Origin: Crossaster papposus
Lineage: Eukaryota; Echinodermata; Asteroidea; Velatida; Solasteridae
Length of the DNA stretch: 64,000 bases
Assembly (NCBI GenBank): GCA_037893245.1
Contig: JBAIAA010000788.1
Span: 434,001-498,000 of the forward strand
Direction: 5' to 3'
Shown: positions 1 through 11,597 of the stretch, piece by piece
Position numbering within the stretch: the stretch's first letter is position 1
Layout: the number at the start of each line of letters is the position of its first letter
Translations under genes and position numbers: made by a program
Notes under the pieces: generated by a model
Told to the model about the DNA's origin: nothing
Databases searched by the model: none
The model's input: only the letters and a program-made list of their open reading frames with translations

Positions 1-1106
1 GAAGGAACAGAAGAGGTAGAAGACAGAGATATAGTATATCCACGTGTCTGATCTACACCTCACTTAGCCTGCTCAGAAGAATCAGCAGAGGTAGAAGACA
101 GAGATAGAGTATATCCACGTGTGTGATCTACACCTCACTCAGCCTGCTCAGAAGGAACGGCAGAGGTAGAAGACAGAGATATAGTATATCCACGTGTCTC
201 ACTCAGCCTGCTCAGAAGGAACAGCAGAGGTAGAAGACAGAGATATAGTATATCCACGTGTCTCTCTCAGCCTGCTCAGAAGGAACAGCAGAGGTAGAAG
301 ACAGAGATAGAGTATATCCACGTGTCTGATCTACACCTCACTCAGCCTGCTCAGAAGGAACAGCAGAGGTAGAAGACAGAGATAGAGTATATCCACGTGT
401 CTGATCTATACCTCACTCAGCCTGCTCAGAAGGAACAGCAGAGGTAGAAGACAGAGATAGAGTATATCCACGTGTCTCACTCAGCCTGCTCAGAAGGAAC
501 AGCAGAGTTAGAAGACAGAGATAGAGTATATCCACGTGTCTCACTCAGCCTGCTCAGAAGGAACAGCAGAGGTAGAAGACAGAGATAGAGTATATCCACG
601 TGTCTCACTCAGCCTGCTCAGAAGGAACAGCAGAGGTAGAAGACAGATATAGAGTATATCCAGGTGTCTGATCTACACTTCACTCAGCCTGCTCAGAAGA
701 ATCAGCATAGGTAGAAGACAGAGATAGAGTATATCCACGTGTCTGATCTACACCTCACTCAGCCTGCTCAGAAGGAACAGCAGAGGTAGAAGACAGAGAT
801 AGAGTATATCAACGTGTCTGATCTACACCTCACTCAGCCTGCTCAGAAGGAACAGCAGAGGTAGAAGGCAGAGATAGAGTACATCCACGTGTCTCACTCA
901 GCCTGCTCAGAAGGAACAGCAGAGGTAGAAGACAGAGATAGTGTATATCCACGTGTCTTATCTACACTTCACTCAGCCTGCTCAGAAGAATCAGCATAGG
1001 TAGAAGACAGAGATAGAGTATATCCACGTGTCTGATCTACACCTCACTCAGCCTGCTCAGATGGAACAGCAGAGGTAGAAGACAGAGATAGAGTATATCC
1101 ACGTGG
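1..1106 (+). repeat. HOR-A copy, 5' end cut by window edge
   Basis: Base 1 falls inside the landmark S unit, whose start would lie 17 bases upstream. With those bases the copy is 1,123 bp, the full HOR-A period. Around 601-670 it contains GACAGATATAG and CAGGTG variants. The landmark unit beginning at 1107 closes the copy. Confidence 0.85.
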
Positions 1107-1876
1107 CTCACTCAGCCTGCTCAGAAGGAACAGAAGAGGTAGAAGACAGAGATATAGTATATCCACGTGTCTGATCTACACCTCACTTAGCCTGCTCAGA
1201 AGAATCAGCAGAGGTAGAAGACAGAGATAGAGTATATCCGCGTGTGTGATCTACACCTCACTCAGCCTGCTCAGAAGGAACGGCAGAGGTAGAAGACAGA
1301 GATAGAGTATATCCACGTGTCTCACTCAGCCTGCTCAGAAGGAACAGCAGAGGTAGAAGACAGAGATATAGTATATCCACGTGTCTCTCTCAGCCTGCTC
1401 AGAAGGAACAGCAGAGGTAGAAGACAGAGATATAGTATACTCACGTGTCTGATCTACACCTCACTCAGCCTGCTCAGACGGAACAGCAGAGGTAGAAGAC
1501 AGAGATAGAGTATATCCACGTGTCTGATCTACACCTCACTCAGCCTGCTCAGAAGGAACAGCAGAGGTAGAAGACAGAGATAGAGTATATCCACGTGTCT
1601 CACTCAGCCTGCTCAGAAGGAACAGCAGAGTTAGAAGACAGAGATAGAGTATATCCACGTGTCTCACTCAGCCTGCTCAGAAGGAACAGCAGAGGTAGAA
1701 GACAGAGATAGAGTATATCCAAGTGTCTTATCTACACTTCACTCAGCCTGCTCAGAAGAATCAGCATAGGTAGAAGACAGAGATAGAGTATATCCACGTG
1801 TCTGATCTACACCTCACTCAGCCTGCTCAGATGGAACAGCAGAGGTAGAAGACAGAGATAGAGTATATCCACGTGG
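1107..1876 (+). repeat. Shortened HOR-A copy, 770 bp, 11 units
   Basis: This spacing equals 5 S plus 6 L units. Compared with the 1,123-bp copy it lacks five units from the second half: after GAGTTAGAAG it runs to a CAAGTG-ended unit followed by CTTATC, omitting the AACGTG and AAGGCAG units. The same 770-bp form with CAAGTG recurs at 6080-6849. It also contains GTATACTCACG near 1435, a local substitution pair. Confidence 0.85.
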
Positions 1877-3833
1877 CTCACTCAGCCTGCTCAGAAGGAA
1901 CAGAAGAGGTAGAAGACAGAGATATAGTATATCCACGTGTCTGATCTACACCTCACTTAGCCTGCTCAGAAGAATCAGCAGAGGTAGAAGACAGAGATAG
2001 AGTATATCCACGTGTGTGATCTACACCTCACTCAGCCTGCTCAGAAGGAACGGCAGAGGTAGAAGACAGAGATAGAGTATATCCACGTGTCTCACTCAGC
2101 CTGCTCAGAAGGAACAGCAGAGGTAGAAGACAGAGATATAGTATATCCACGTGTCTCTCTCAGCCTGCTCAGAAGGAACAGCAGAGGTAGAAGACAGAGA
2201 TAGAGTATATCCACGTGTCTGATCTACACCTCACTCAGCCTGCTCAGAAGGAACAGCAGAGGTAGAAGACAGAGATAGAGTATATCCACGTGTCTGATCT
2301 ACACCTCACTCAGCCTGCTCAGAAGGAACAGCAGAGGTAGAAGACAGAGATAGAGTATATCCACGTGTCTCACTCAGCCTGCTCAGAAGGAACAGCAGAG
2401 GTAGAAGACAGAGATAGAGTATATCCACGTGTCTCACTCAGCCTGCTCAGAAGGAACAGCAGAGTTAGAAGACAGAGATAGAGTATATCCACGTGTCTCA
2501 CTCAGCCTGCTCAGAAGGAACAGCAGAGGTAGAAGACAGAGATAGAGTATATCCACGTGTCTGATCTACACTTCACTCAGCCTGCTCAGAAGAATCAGCA
2601 TAGGTAGAAGACAGAGATAGAGTATATCCACGTGTCTGATCTACACCTCACTCAGCCTGCTCAGAAGGAACAGCAGAGGTAGAAGACAGAGATAGAGTAT
2701 ATCAACGTGTCTGATCTACACCTCACTCAGCCTGCTCAGAAGGAACAGCAGAGGTAGAAGGCAGAGATAGAGTACATCCACGTGTCTCACTCAGCCTGCT
2801 CAGAAGGAACGGCAGAGGTAGAAGACAGAGATAGAGTATATCCACGTGTCTCACTCAGCCTGCTCAGAAGGAACAGCAGAGGTAGAAGACAGAGATATAG
2901 TATATCCACGTGTCTCTCTCAGCCTGCTCAGAAGGAACAGCAGAGGTAGAAGACAGAGATAGAGTATATCCACGTGTCTGATCTACACCTCACTCAGCCT
3001 GCTCAGAAGGAACAGCAGAGGTAGAAGACAGAGATAGAGTATATCCACGTGTCTGATCTACACCTCACTCAGCCTGCTCAGAAGGAACAGCAGAGGTAGA
3101 AGACAGAGATAGAGTATATCCACGTGTCTCACTCAGCCTGCTCAGAAGGAACAGCAGAGTTAGAAGACAGAGATAGAGTATATCCACGTGTCTCACTCAG
3201 CCTGCTCAGAAGGAACAGCAGAGGTAGAAGACAGAGATAGAGTATATCCACGTGTCTGATCTACACTTCACTCAGCCTGCTCAGAAGAATCAGCATAGGT
3301 AGAAGACAGAGATAGAGTATATCCACGTGTCTGATCTACACCTCACTCAGCCTGCTCAGAAGGAACAGCAGAGGTAGAAGACAGAGATAGAGTATATCAA
3401 CGTGTCTGATCTACACCTCACTCGGCCTGCTCAGAAGGAACAGCAGAGGTAGAAGACAGAGATATAGTATATCGACGTGTCTCACTCAGCCTGCTCAGAA
3501 GGAACAGCAGAGGTAGAAGACATAGATAGAGTATATCCACCTGTCTGATCTACACCTCACCCAGCCTGCTCAGAAGAATCAGCAGAGGTAGAAGACAAAG
3601 ATAGAGTATATCCACGTGTCTGATCTACACCTCACTCAGCCTGCTCAGAAGGAACAGCAGAGTTAGAAGACAGAGATAGAGTATATCCACGTGTCTCACT
3701 CAGCCTGCTCAGAAGGAACAGCAGAGGTAGAAGACAGAGATAGAGTATATCCAAGTGTCTTATCTACACTTCACTCAGCCTGCTCAGATGGAACAGCAGA
3801 GGTAGAAGACAGAGATAGAGTATATCCACGTGG
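1877..3833 (+). repeat. Expanded HOR-A copy, 1,957 bp, 28 units
   Basis: The spacing equals 13 S plus 15 L. Internally the run from the AACGGC unit through AAGGCAG occurs twice (near 2041-2800 and 2800-3430), so part of the HOR has been duplicated. After that comes a foreign-looking module at 3406-3619 of the type that characterises the middle of the window. The copy ends with the CAAGTG, CTTATC and CAGATGG units. Confidence 0.82.
3406..3619 (+). repeat. CACCTG module (L-S-L), isolated upstream copy
   Basis: Three units carry a linked set of variants: CTCGGCC, GATATAG and ATCGACG in the first L; GACATAGATAG and CACCTG in the S; and CTCACCCAGCC, AGAATCAGCAG and GACAAAGATAG in the last L. The CACCTG hexamer is at 3538. 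Fifteen further copies begin the hexamer at 15825, 17323, 18457, 19024, 21314, 23465, 25755, 28195, 30271, 34327, 37120, 40673, 42010, 48472 and 51499, so this one sits more than 12 kb from its nearest relative. Some downstream copies vary: in the B domain CTCGGCC has reverted to CTCAGCC. Confidence 0.85.
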
Positions 3834-4956
3834 CTCACTCAGCCTGCTCAGAAGGAACAGAAGAGGTAGAAGACAGAGATATAGTATATCCACGTGTCTG
3901 ATCTACACCTCACTTAGCCTGCTCAGAAGAATCAGCAGAGGTAGAAGACAGAGATAGAGTATATCCACGTGTGTGATCTACACCTCACTCAGCCTGCTCA
4001 GAAGGAACGGCAGAGGTAGAAGACAGAGATAGAGTATATCCACGTGTCTCACTCAGCCTGCTCAGAAGGAACAGCAGAGGTAGAAGACAGAGATATAGTA
4101 TATCCACGTGTCTCTCTCAGCCTGCTCAGAAGGAACAGCAGAGGTAGAAGACAGAGATAGAGTATATCCACGTGTCTGATCTACACCTCACTCAGCCTGC
4201 TCAGAAGGAACAGCAGAGGTAGAAGACAGAGATAGAGTATATCCACGTGTCTGATCTACACCTCACTCAGCCTGCTCAGAAGGAACAGCAGAGGTAGAAG
4301 ACAGAGATAGAGTATATCCACGTGTCTCACTCAGCCTGCTCAGAAGGAACAGCAGAGGTAGAAGACAGAGATATAGTATATCCACGTGTCTCACTCAGCC
4401 TGCTCAGAAGGAACAGCAGAGTTAGAAGACAGAGATAGAGTATATCCACGTGTCTCACTCAGCCTGCTCAGAAGGAACAGCAGAGGTAGAAGACAGAGAT
4501 AGAGTATATCCACGTGTCTGATCTACACTTCACTCAGCCTGCTCAGAAGAATCAGCATAGGTAGAAGACAGAGATAGAGTATATCCACGTGTCTGATCTA
4601 CACCTCACTCAGCCTGCTCAGAAGGAACAGCAGAGGTAGAAGACAGAGATAGAGTATATCAACGTGTCTGATCTACACCTCACTCAGCCTGCTCAGAAGG
4701 AACAGCAGAGGTAGAAGGCAGAGATAGAGTACATCCACGTGTCTCACTCAGCCTGCTCAGAAGGAACAGCAGAGGTAGAAGACAGAGATAGAGTATATCC
4801 ACGTGTCTTATCTACACCTTACTCAGCCTGCTCAGAAGAATCAGCATAGGTAGAAGACAGAGATAGAGTATATCCACGTGTCTGATCTACACCTCACTCA
4901 GCCTGCTCAGATGGAACAGCAGAGGTAGAAGACAGAGATAGAGTATATCCACGTGG
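3834..4956 (+). repeat. HOR-A copy, 1,123 bp
   Basis: Full-length 16-unit spacing. It has a private ACACCTTACTC variant near 4813, shared with the copy at 7534-8656 exactly 3,700 bp downstream, and an extra GATATAG in an S unit near 4370. These show which later copy it is paired with. Confidence 0.88.
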
Positions 4957-6079
4957 CTCACTCAGCCTGCTCAGAAGGAACAGAAGAGGTAGAAGACAGA
5001 GATATAGTATATCCACGTGTCTGATCTACACCTCACTTAGCCTGCTCAGAAGAATCAGCAGAGGTAGAAGACAGAGATAGAGTATATCCACGTGTGTGAT
5101 CTACACCTCACTCAGCCTGCTCAGAAGGAACGGCAGAGGTAGAAGACAGAGATAGAGTATATCCACGTGTCTCACTCAGCCTGCTCAGAAGGAACAGCAG
5201 AGGTAGAAGACAGAGATATAGTATATCCACGTGTCTCTCTCAGCCTGCTCAGAAGGAACAGCAGAGGTAGAAGACAGAGATAGAGTATATCCACGTGTCT
5301 GATCTACACCTCACTCAGCCTGCTCAGAAGGAACAGCAGAGGTAGAAGACAGAGATAGAGTATATCCACGTGTCTGATCTACACCTCACTCAGCCTGCTC
5401 AGAAGGAACAGCAGAGGTAGAAGACAGAGATAGAGTATATCCACGTGTCTCACTCAGCCTGCTCAGAAGGAACAGCAGAGTTAGAAGACACAGATAGAGT
5501 ATATCCACGTGTCTCACTCAGCCTGCTCAGAAGGAACAGCAGAGGTAGAAGACAAAGATAGAGTATATCCACGTGTCTCACTCAGCCTGCTCAGAAGGAA
5601 CAGCAGAGGTAGAAGACAGAGATAGAGTATATCCAGGTGTCTGATCTACACTTCACTCAGCCTGCTCAGAAGAATCAGCATAGGTAGAAGACAGAGATAG
5701 AGTATATCCACGTGTCTGATCTACACCTCACTCAGCCTGCTCAGAAGGAACAGCAGAGGTAGAAGACAGAGATAGAGTATATCAACGTGTCTGATCTACA
5801 CCTCACTCAGCCTGCTCAGAAGGAACAGCAGAGGTAGAAGGCAGAGATAGAGTACATCCACGTGTCTCACTCAGCCTGCTCAGAAGGAACAGCAGAGGTA
5901 GAAGACAGAGATAGAGTATATCCACGTGTCTTATCTACACTTCACTCAGCCTGCTCAGAAGAATCAGCATAGGTAGAAGACAGAGATAGAGTATATCCAC
6001 GTGTCTGATCTACACCTCACTCAGCCTGCTCAGATGGAACAGCAGAGGTAGAAGACAGAGATAGAGTATATCCACGTGG
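4957..6079 (+). repeat. HOR-A reference copy, 1,123 bp
   Basis: I resolved every unit here: S 4957, L 5021, L 5096, S 5171, S 5235, L 5299, L 5374, S 5449, S 5513, S 5577, L 5641, L 5716, L 5791, S 5866, L 5930, L 6005. The lengths sum exactly to 1,123. GACAAAGATAG at 5551 and CAGGTG in the unit ending 5640 are repeated 3,700 bp downstream in the copy at 8657. Confidence 0.92.
5866..5929 (+). repeat. Short unit (S), 64 bp, consensus example
   Basis: This copy matches the majority S sequence. It is the L unit lacking the first 11 bases: the previous ACGTGT runs directly into CTCACTCAG. In L the missing block begins with CT and is followed by CT, so S can be explained as a deletion between 2-bp direct repeats; insertion in the other direction cannot be excluded. 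S lacks the GATC that L carries. Because 64 is not a multiple of three, each S shifts the reading frame, which is why the few open frames of 60-90 codons in the array span S units. S makes up about 39% of units and sits at fixed slots in each higher-order repeat. Confidence 0.94.
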
Positions 6080-6849
6080 CTCACTCAGCCTGCTCAAAAG
6101 GAACAGAAGAGGTAGAAGACAGAGATATAGTATATCCACGTGTCTGATCTACACCTCACTTAGCCTGCTCAGAAGAATCAGCAGAGGTAGAAGACAGAGA
6201 TAGAGTATATCCACGTGTGTGATCTACACCTCACTCAGCCTGCTCAGAAGGAACGGCAGAGGTAGAAGACAGAGATAGAGTATATCCACGTGTCTCACTC
6301 AGCCTGCTCAGAAGGAACAGCAGAGGTAGAAGACAGAGATATAGTATATCCACGTGTCTCTCTCAGCCTGCTCAGAAGGAACAGCAGAGGTAGAAGACAG
6401 AGATAGAGTATATCCACGTGTCTGATCTACACCTCACTCAGCCTGCTCAGAAGGAACAGCAGAGGTAGAAGACAGAGATAGAGTATATCCACGTGTCTGA
6501 TCTACACCTCACTCAGCCTGCTCAGAAGGAACAGCAGAGGTAGAAGACAGAGATAGAGTATATCCACGTGTCTCACTCAGCCTGTTCAGAAGGAACAGCA
6601 GAGTTAGAAGACAGAGATAGAGTATATCCACGTGTCTCACTCAGCCTGCTCAGAAGGAACAGCAGAGGTAGAAGACAGAGATAGAGTATATCCAAGTGTC
6701 TTATCTACACTTCACTCAGCCTGCTCAGAAGAATCAGCATAGGTAGAAGACAGAGATAGAGTATATCCAGGTGTCTGATCTACACCTCACTCAGCCTGCT
6801 CAGATGGAACAGCAGAGGTAGAAGACAGAGATAGAGTATATCCACGTGG
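6080..6849 (+). repeat. Shortened HOR-A copy, 770 bp, 11 units
   Basis: Same length and unit count (5 S, 6 L) as 1107-1876, with the same CAAGTG plus CTTATC junction. Private changes include CTCAAAAGG in the first unit, GCCTGTTCAG near 6590 and CAGGTG near 6768. Confidence 0.85.
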
Positions 6850-7533
6850 CTCACTCAGCCTGCTCAGAAGGAACAGAAGAGGTAGAAGACAGAGATATAG
6901 TATATCCACGTGTCTGATCTACACCTCACTTAGCCTGCTCAGAAGAATCAGCAGAGGTAGAAGACAGAGATAGAGTATATCGACGTGTGTGATCTACACC
7001 TCACTCAGCCTGCTCAGAAGGAACGGCAGAGGTAGAAGACAGAGATAGAGTATATCCACGTGTCTCACTCAGCCTGCTCAGAAGGAACAGCAGAGGTAGA
7101 AGACAGAGATATAGTATATCCACGTGTTTCTCTCAGCCTGCTCAGAAGGAACAGCAGAGGTAGAAGACAGAGATAGAGTATATCCACGTGTCTGATCTAC
7201 ACCTCACTCAGCCTGCTCAGAAGGAACAGCAGAGGTAGAAGACAGAGATAGAGTATATCCACGTGTCTCACTCAGCCTGCTCAGAAGGAACAGCAGAGGT
7301 AGAAGACAGAGATAGAGTATATCCACGTGTCTCACTCAGCCTGCTCAGAAGGAACAGCAGAGTTAGAAGACAGAGATAGAGTATATCCACGTGTCTCACT
7401 CAGCCTGCTCAGAAGAATCAGCATAGGTAGAAGACAGAGATAGAGTATATCCACGTGTCTGATCTACACCTCACTCAGCCTGCTCAGATGGAACAGCAGA
7501 GGTAGAAGACAGAGATAGAGTATATCCACGTGG
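6850..7533 (+). repeat. Shortened HOR-A copy, 684 bp, 10 units
   Basis: The spacing equals 6 S plus 4 L. After the GAGTTAGAAG unit, an S-type start joins directly to the AGAATCAGCATAGG right half normally found in an L unit (near 7397), a hybrid unit that marks a deletion junction. Private changes: ATCGACGTGTG near 6979 and GTGTTTCTC near 7125. Confidence 0.83.
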
Positions 7534-8656
7534 CTCACTCAGCCTGCTCAGAAGGAACAGAAGAGGTAGAAGACAGAGATATAGTATATCCACGTGTCTG
7601 ATCTACACCTCACTTAGCCTGCTCAGAAGAATCAGCAGAGGTAGAAGACAGAGATAGAGTATATCCACGTGTGTGATCTACACCTCACTCAGCCTGCTCA
7701 GAAGGAACGGCAGAGGTAGAAGACAGAGATAGAGTATATCCACGTGTCTCACTCAGCCTGCTCAGAAGGAACAGCAGAGGTAGAAGACAGAGATATAGTA
7801 TATCCACGTGTCTCTCTCAGCCTGCTCAGAAGGAACAGCAGAGGTAGAAGACAGAGATAGAGTATATCCACGTGTCTGATCTACACCTCACTCAGCCTGC
7901 TCAGAAGGAACAGCAGAGGTAGAAGACAGAGATAGAGTATATCCACGTGTCTGATCTACACCTCACTCAGCCTGCTCAGAAGGAACAGCAGAGGTAGAAG
8001 ACAGAGATAGAGTATATCCACGTGTCTCACTCAGCCTGCTCAGAAGGAACAGCAGAGGTAGAAGACAGAGATAGAGTATATCCACGTGTCTCACTCAGCC
8101 TGCTCAGAAGGAACAGCAGAGTTAGAAGACAGAGATAGAGTATATCCACGTGTCTCACTCAGCCTGCTCAGAAGGAACAGCAGAGGTAGAAGACAGAGAT
8201 AGAGTATATCCACGTGTCTGATCTACACTTCACTCAGCCTGCTCAGAAGAATCAGCATAGGTAGAAGACAGAGATAGAGTATATCCACGTGTCTGATCTA
8301 CACCTCACTCAGCCTGCTCAGAAGGAACAGCAGAGGTAGAAGACAGAGATAGAGTATATCAACGTGTCTGATCTACACCTCACTCAGCCTGCTCAGAAGG
8401 AACAGCAGAGGTAGAAGGCAGAGATAGAGTACATCCACGTGTCTCACTCAGCCTGCTCAGAAGGAACAGCAGAGGTAGAAGACAGAGATAGAGTATATCC
8501 ACGTGTCTTATCTACACCTTACTCAGCCTGCTCAGAAGAATCAGCATAGGTAGAAGACAGAGATAGAGTATATCCACGTGTCTGATCTACACCTCACTCA
8601 GCCTGCTCAGATGGAACAGCAGAGGTAGAAGACAGAGATAGAGTATATCCACGTGG
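7534..8656 (+). repeat. HOR-A copy, 1,123 bp (3.7-kb partner of 3834)
   Basis: Full-length spacing. It shares the ACACCTTACTC variant with 3834-4956 at an offset of exactly 3,700 bp, which itself equals 25 S plus 28 L. It therefore descends from the same copy by a multi-HOR duplication. Confidence 0.88.
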
Positions 8657-9779
8657 CTCACTCAGCCTGCTCAGAAGGAACAGAAGAGGTAGAAGACAGA
8701 GATATAGTATATCCACGTGTCTGATCTACACCTCACTTAGCCTGCTCAGAAGAATCAGCAGAGGTAGAAGACAGAGATAGAGTATATCCACGTGTGTGAT
8801 CTACACCTCACTCAGCCTGCTCAGAAGGAACGGCAGAGGTAGAAGACAGAGATAGAGTATATCCACGTGTCTCACTCAGCCTGCTCAGAAGGAACAGCAG
8901 AGGTAGAAGACAGAGATATAGTATATCCACGTGTCTCTCTCAGCCTGCTCAGAAGGAACAGCAGAGGTAGAAGACAGAGATAGAGTATATCCACGTGTCT
9001 GATCTACACCTCACTCAGCCTGCTCAGAAGGAACAGCAGAGGTAGAAGACAGAGATAGAGTATATCCACGTGTCTGATCTACACCTCACTCAGCCTGCTC
9101 AGAAGGAACAGCAGAGGTAGAAGACAGAGATAGAGTATATCCACGTGTCTCACTCAGCCTGCTCAGAAGGAACAGCAGAGTTAGAAGACAGAGATAGAGT
9201 ATATCCACGTGTCTCACTCAGCCTGCTCAGAAGGAACAGCAGAGGTAGAAGACAAAGATAGAGTATATCCACGTGTCTCACTCAGCCTGCTCAGAAGGAA
9301 CAGCAGAGGTAGAAGACAGAGATAGAGTATATCCAGGTGTCTGATCTACACTTCACTCAGCCTGCTCAGAAGAATCAGCATAGGTAGAAGACAGAGATAG
9401 AGTATATCCACGTGTCTGATCTACACCTCACTCAGCCTGCTCAGAAGGAACAGCAGAGGTAGAAGACAGAGATAGAGTATATCAACGTGTCTGATCTACA
9501 CCTCACTCAGCCTGCTCAGAAGGAACAGCAGAGGTAGAAGGCAGAGATAGAGTACATCCACGTGTCTCACTCAGCCTGCTCAGAAGGAACAGCAGAGGTA
9601 GAAGACAGAGATAGAGTATATCCACGTGTCTTATCTACACTTCACTCAGCCTGCTCAGAAGAATCAGCATAGGTAGAAGACAGAGATAGAGTATATCCAC
9701 GTGTCTGATCTACACCTCACTCAGCCTGCTCAGATGGAACAGCAGAGGTAGAAGACAGAGATAGAGTATATCCACGTGG
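8657..9779 (+). repeat. HOR-A copy, 1,123 bp (3.7-kb partner of 4957)
   Basis: Full-length spacing. GACAAAGATAG at 9251 and the CAGGTG unit ending near 9340 match the copy at 4957 with the same 3,700-bp offset, extending the duplicated segment over at least two HORs. Confidence 0.88.
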
Positions 9780-10474
9780 CTCACTCAGCCTGCTCAGAAG
9801 GAACAGAAGAGGTAGAAGACAGAGATATAGTATATCCACGTGTCTGATCTACACCTCACTTAGCCTGCTCAGAAGGAACGGCAGAGGTAGAAGACAGAGA
9901 TAGAGTATATCCACGTATCTCACTCAGCCTGCTCAGAAGGAACAGCAGAGGTAGAAGACAGAGATATAGTATATCCACGTGTCTCTCTCAGCCTGCTCAG
10001 AAGGAACAGCAGAGGTAGAAGACAGAGATAGAGTATATCCACGTGTCTGATCTACACCTCACTCAGCCTGCTCAGAAGGAACAGCAGAGGTAGAAGACAG
10101 AGATAGAGTATATCCACGTGTCTGATCTACACCTCACTCAGCCTGCTCAGAAGGAACAGCAGAGGTAGAAGACAGAGATAGAGTATATCCACGTGTCTCA
10201 CTCAGCCTGCTCAGAAGGAACAGCAGAGTTAGAAGACAGAGATAGAGTATATCCACGTGTCTCACTCAGCCTGCTCAGAAGGAACAGCAGAGGTAGAAGA
10301 CAGAGATAGAGTATATCCAAGTGTCTTATCTACACTTCACTCAGCCTGCTCAGAAGAATCAGCATAGGTAGAAGACAGAGATAGAGTATATCCACGTGTC
10401 TGATCTACACCTCACTCAGCCTGCTCAGATGGAACAGCAGAGGTAGAAGACAGAGATAGAGTATATCCACGTGG
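9780..10474 (+). repeat. Shortened HOR-A copy, 695 bp, 10 units
   Basis: This is the 770-bp form minus one L. The TTAGCC left half is joined to the AACGGC right half in one unit near 9844-9918, so two L units were fused by a 75-bp deletion. The offset to 6080-6849 changes from 3,700 to 3,625 bp at this point. CACGTATC near 9914 is private. Confidence 0.84.
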
Positions 10475-11597
10475 CTCACTCAGCCTGCTCAGAAGGAACA
10501 GAAGAGGTAGAAGACAGAGATATAGTATATCCACGTGTCTGATCTACACCTCACTTAGCCTGCTCAGAAGAATCAGCAGAGGTAGAAGACAGAGATAGAG
10601 TATATCCACGTGTGTGATCTAAACCTCACTCAGCCTGCTCAGAAGGAACGGCAGAGGTAGAAGACAGAGATAGAGTATATCCACATGTCTCACTCAGCCT
10701 GCTCAGAAGGAACAGCAGAGGTAGAAGACAGAGATATAGTATATCCACGTGTCTCTCTCAGCCTGCTCAGAAGGAACAGCAGAGGTAGAAGACAGAGATA
10801 GAGTATATCCACGTGTCTGATCTACACCTCACTCAGCCTGCTCAGAAGGAACAGCAGAGGTAGAAGACAGAGATAGAGTATATCCACGTGTCTGATCTAC
10901 ACCTCACTCAGCCTGCTCAGAAGGAACAGCAGAGGTAGAAGACAGAGATAGAGTATATCCACGTGTCTCACTCAGCCTGCTCAGAAGGAACAGCAGAGGT
11001 AGAAGACAGAGATAGAGTATATCCACGTGTCTCACTCAGCCTGCTCAGAAGGAACAGCAGAGTTAGAAGACAGAGATAGAGTATATCCACGTGTCTCACT
11101 CAGCCTGCTCAGAAGGAACAGCAGAGGTAGAAGACAGAGATAGAGTATATCCACGTGTCTGATCTACACTTCACTCAGCCTGCTCAGAAGAATCAGCATA
11201 GGTAGAAGACAGAGATAGAGTATATCCACGTGTCTGATCTACACCTCACTCAGCCTGCTCAGAAGGAACAGCAGAGGTAGAAGACAGAGATAGAGTATAT
11301 CAACGTGTCTGATCAACACCTCACTCAGCCTGCTCAGAAGGAACAGCAGAGGTAGAAGGCAGAGATAGAGTACATCCACGTGTCTCACTCAGCCTGCTCA
11401 GAAGGAACAGCAGAGGTAGAAGACAGAGATAGAGTATATCCACGTGTCTTATCTACACTTTACTCAGCCTGCTCAGAAGAATCAGCATAGGTAGAAGACA
11501 GAGATAGAGTATATCCACGTGTCTGATCTACACCTCACTCAGCCTGCTCAGATGGAACAGCAGAGGTAGAAGACAGAGATAGAGTATATCCACGTGG
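10475..11597 (+). repeat. HOR-A copy, 1,123 bp
   Basis: Full-length spacing. Private changes are GATCTAAACC near 10617, CACATG near 10682 and TGATCAACACC near 11320. The last also occurs near 14638 and 16136, linking this copy to later ones. Confidence 0.87.
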
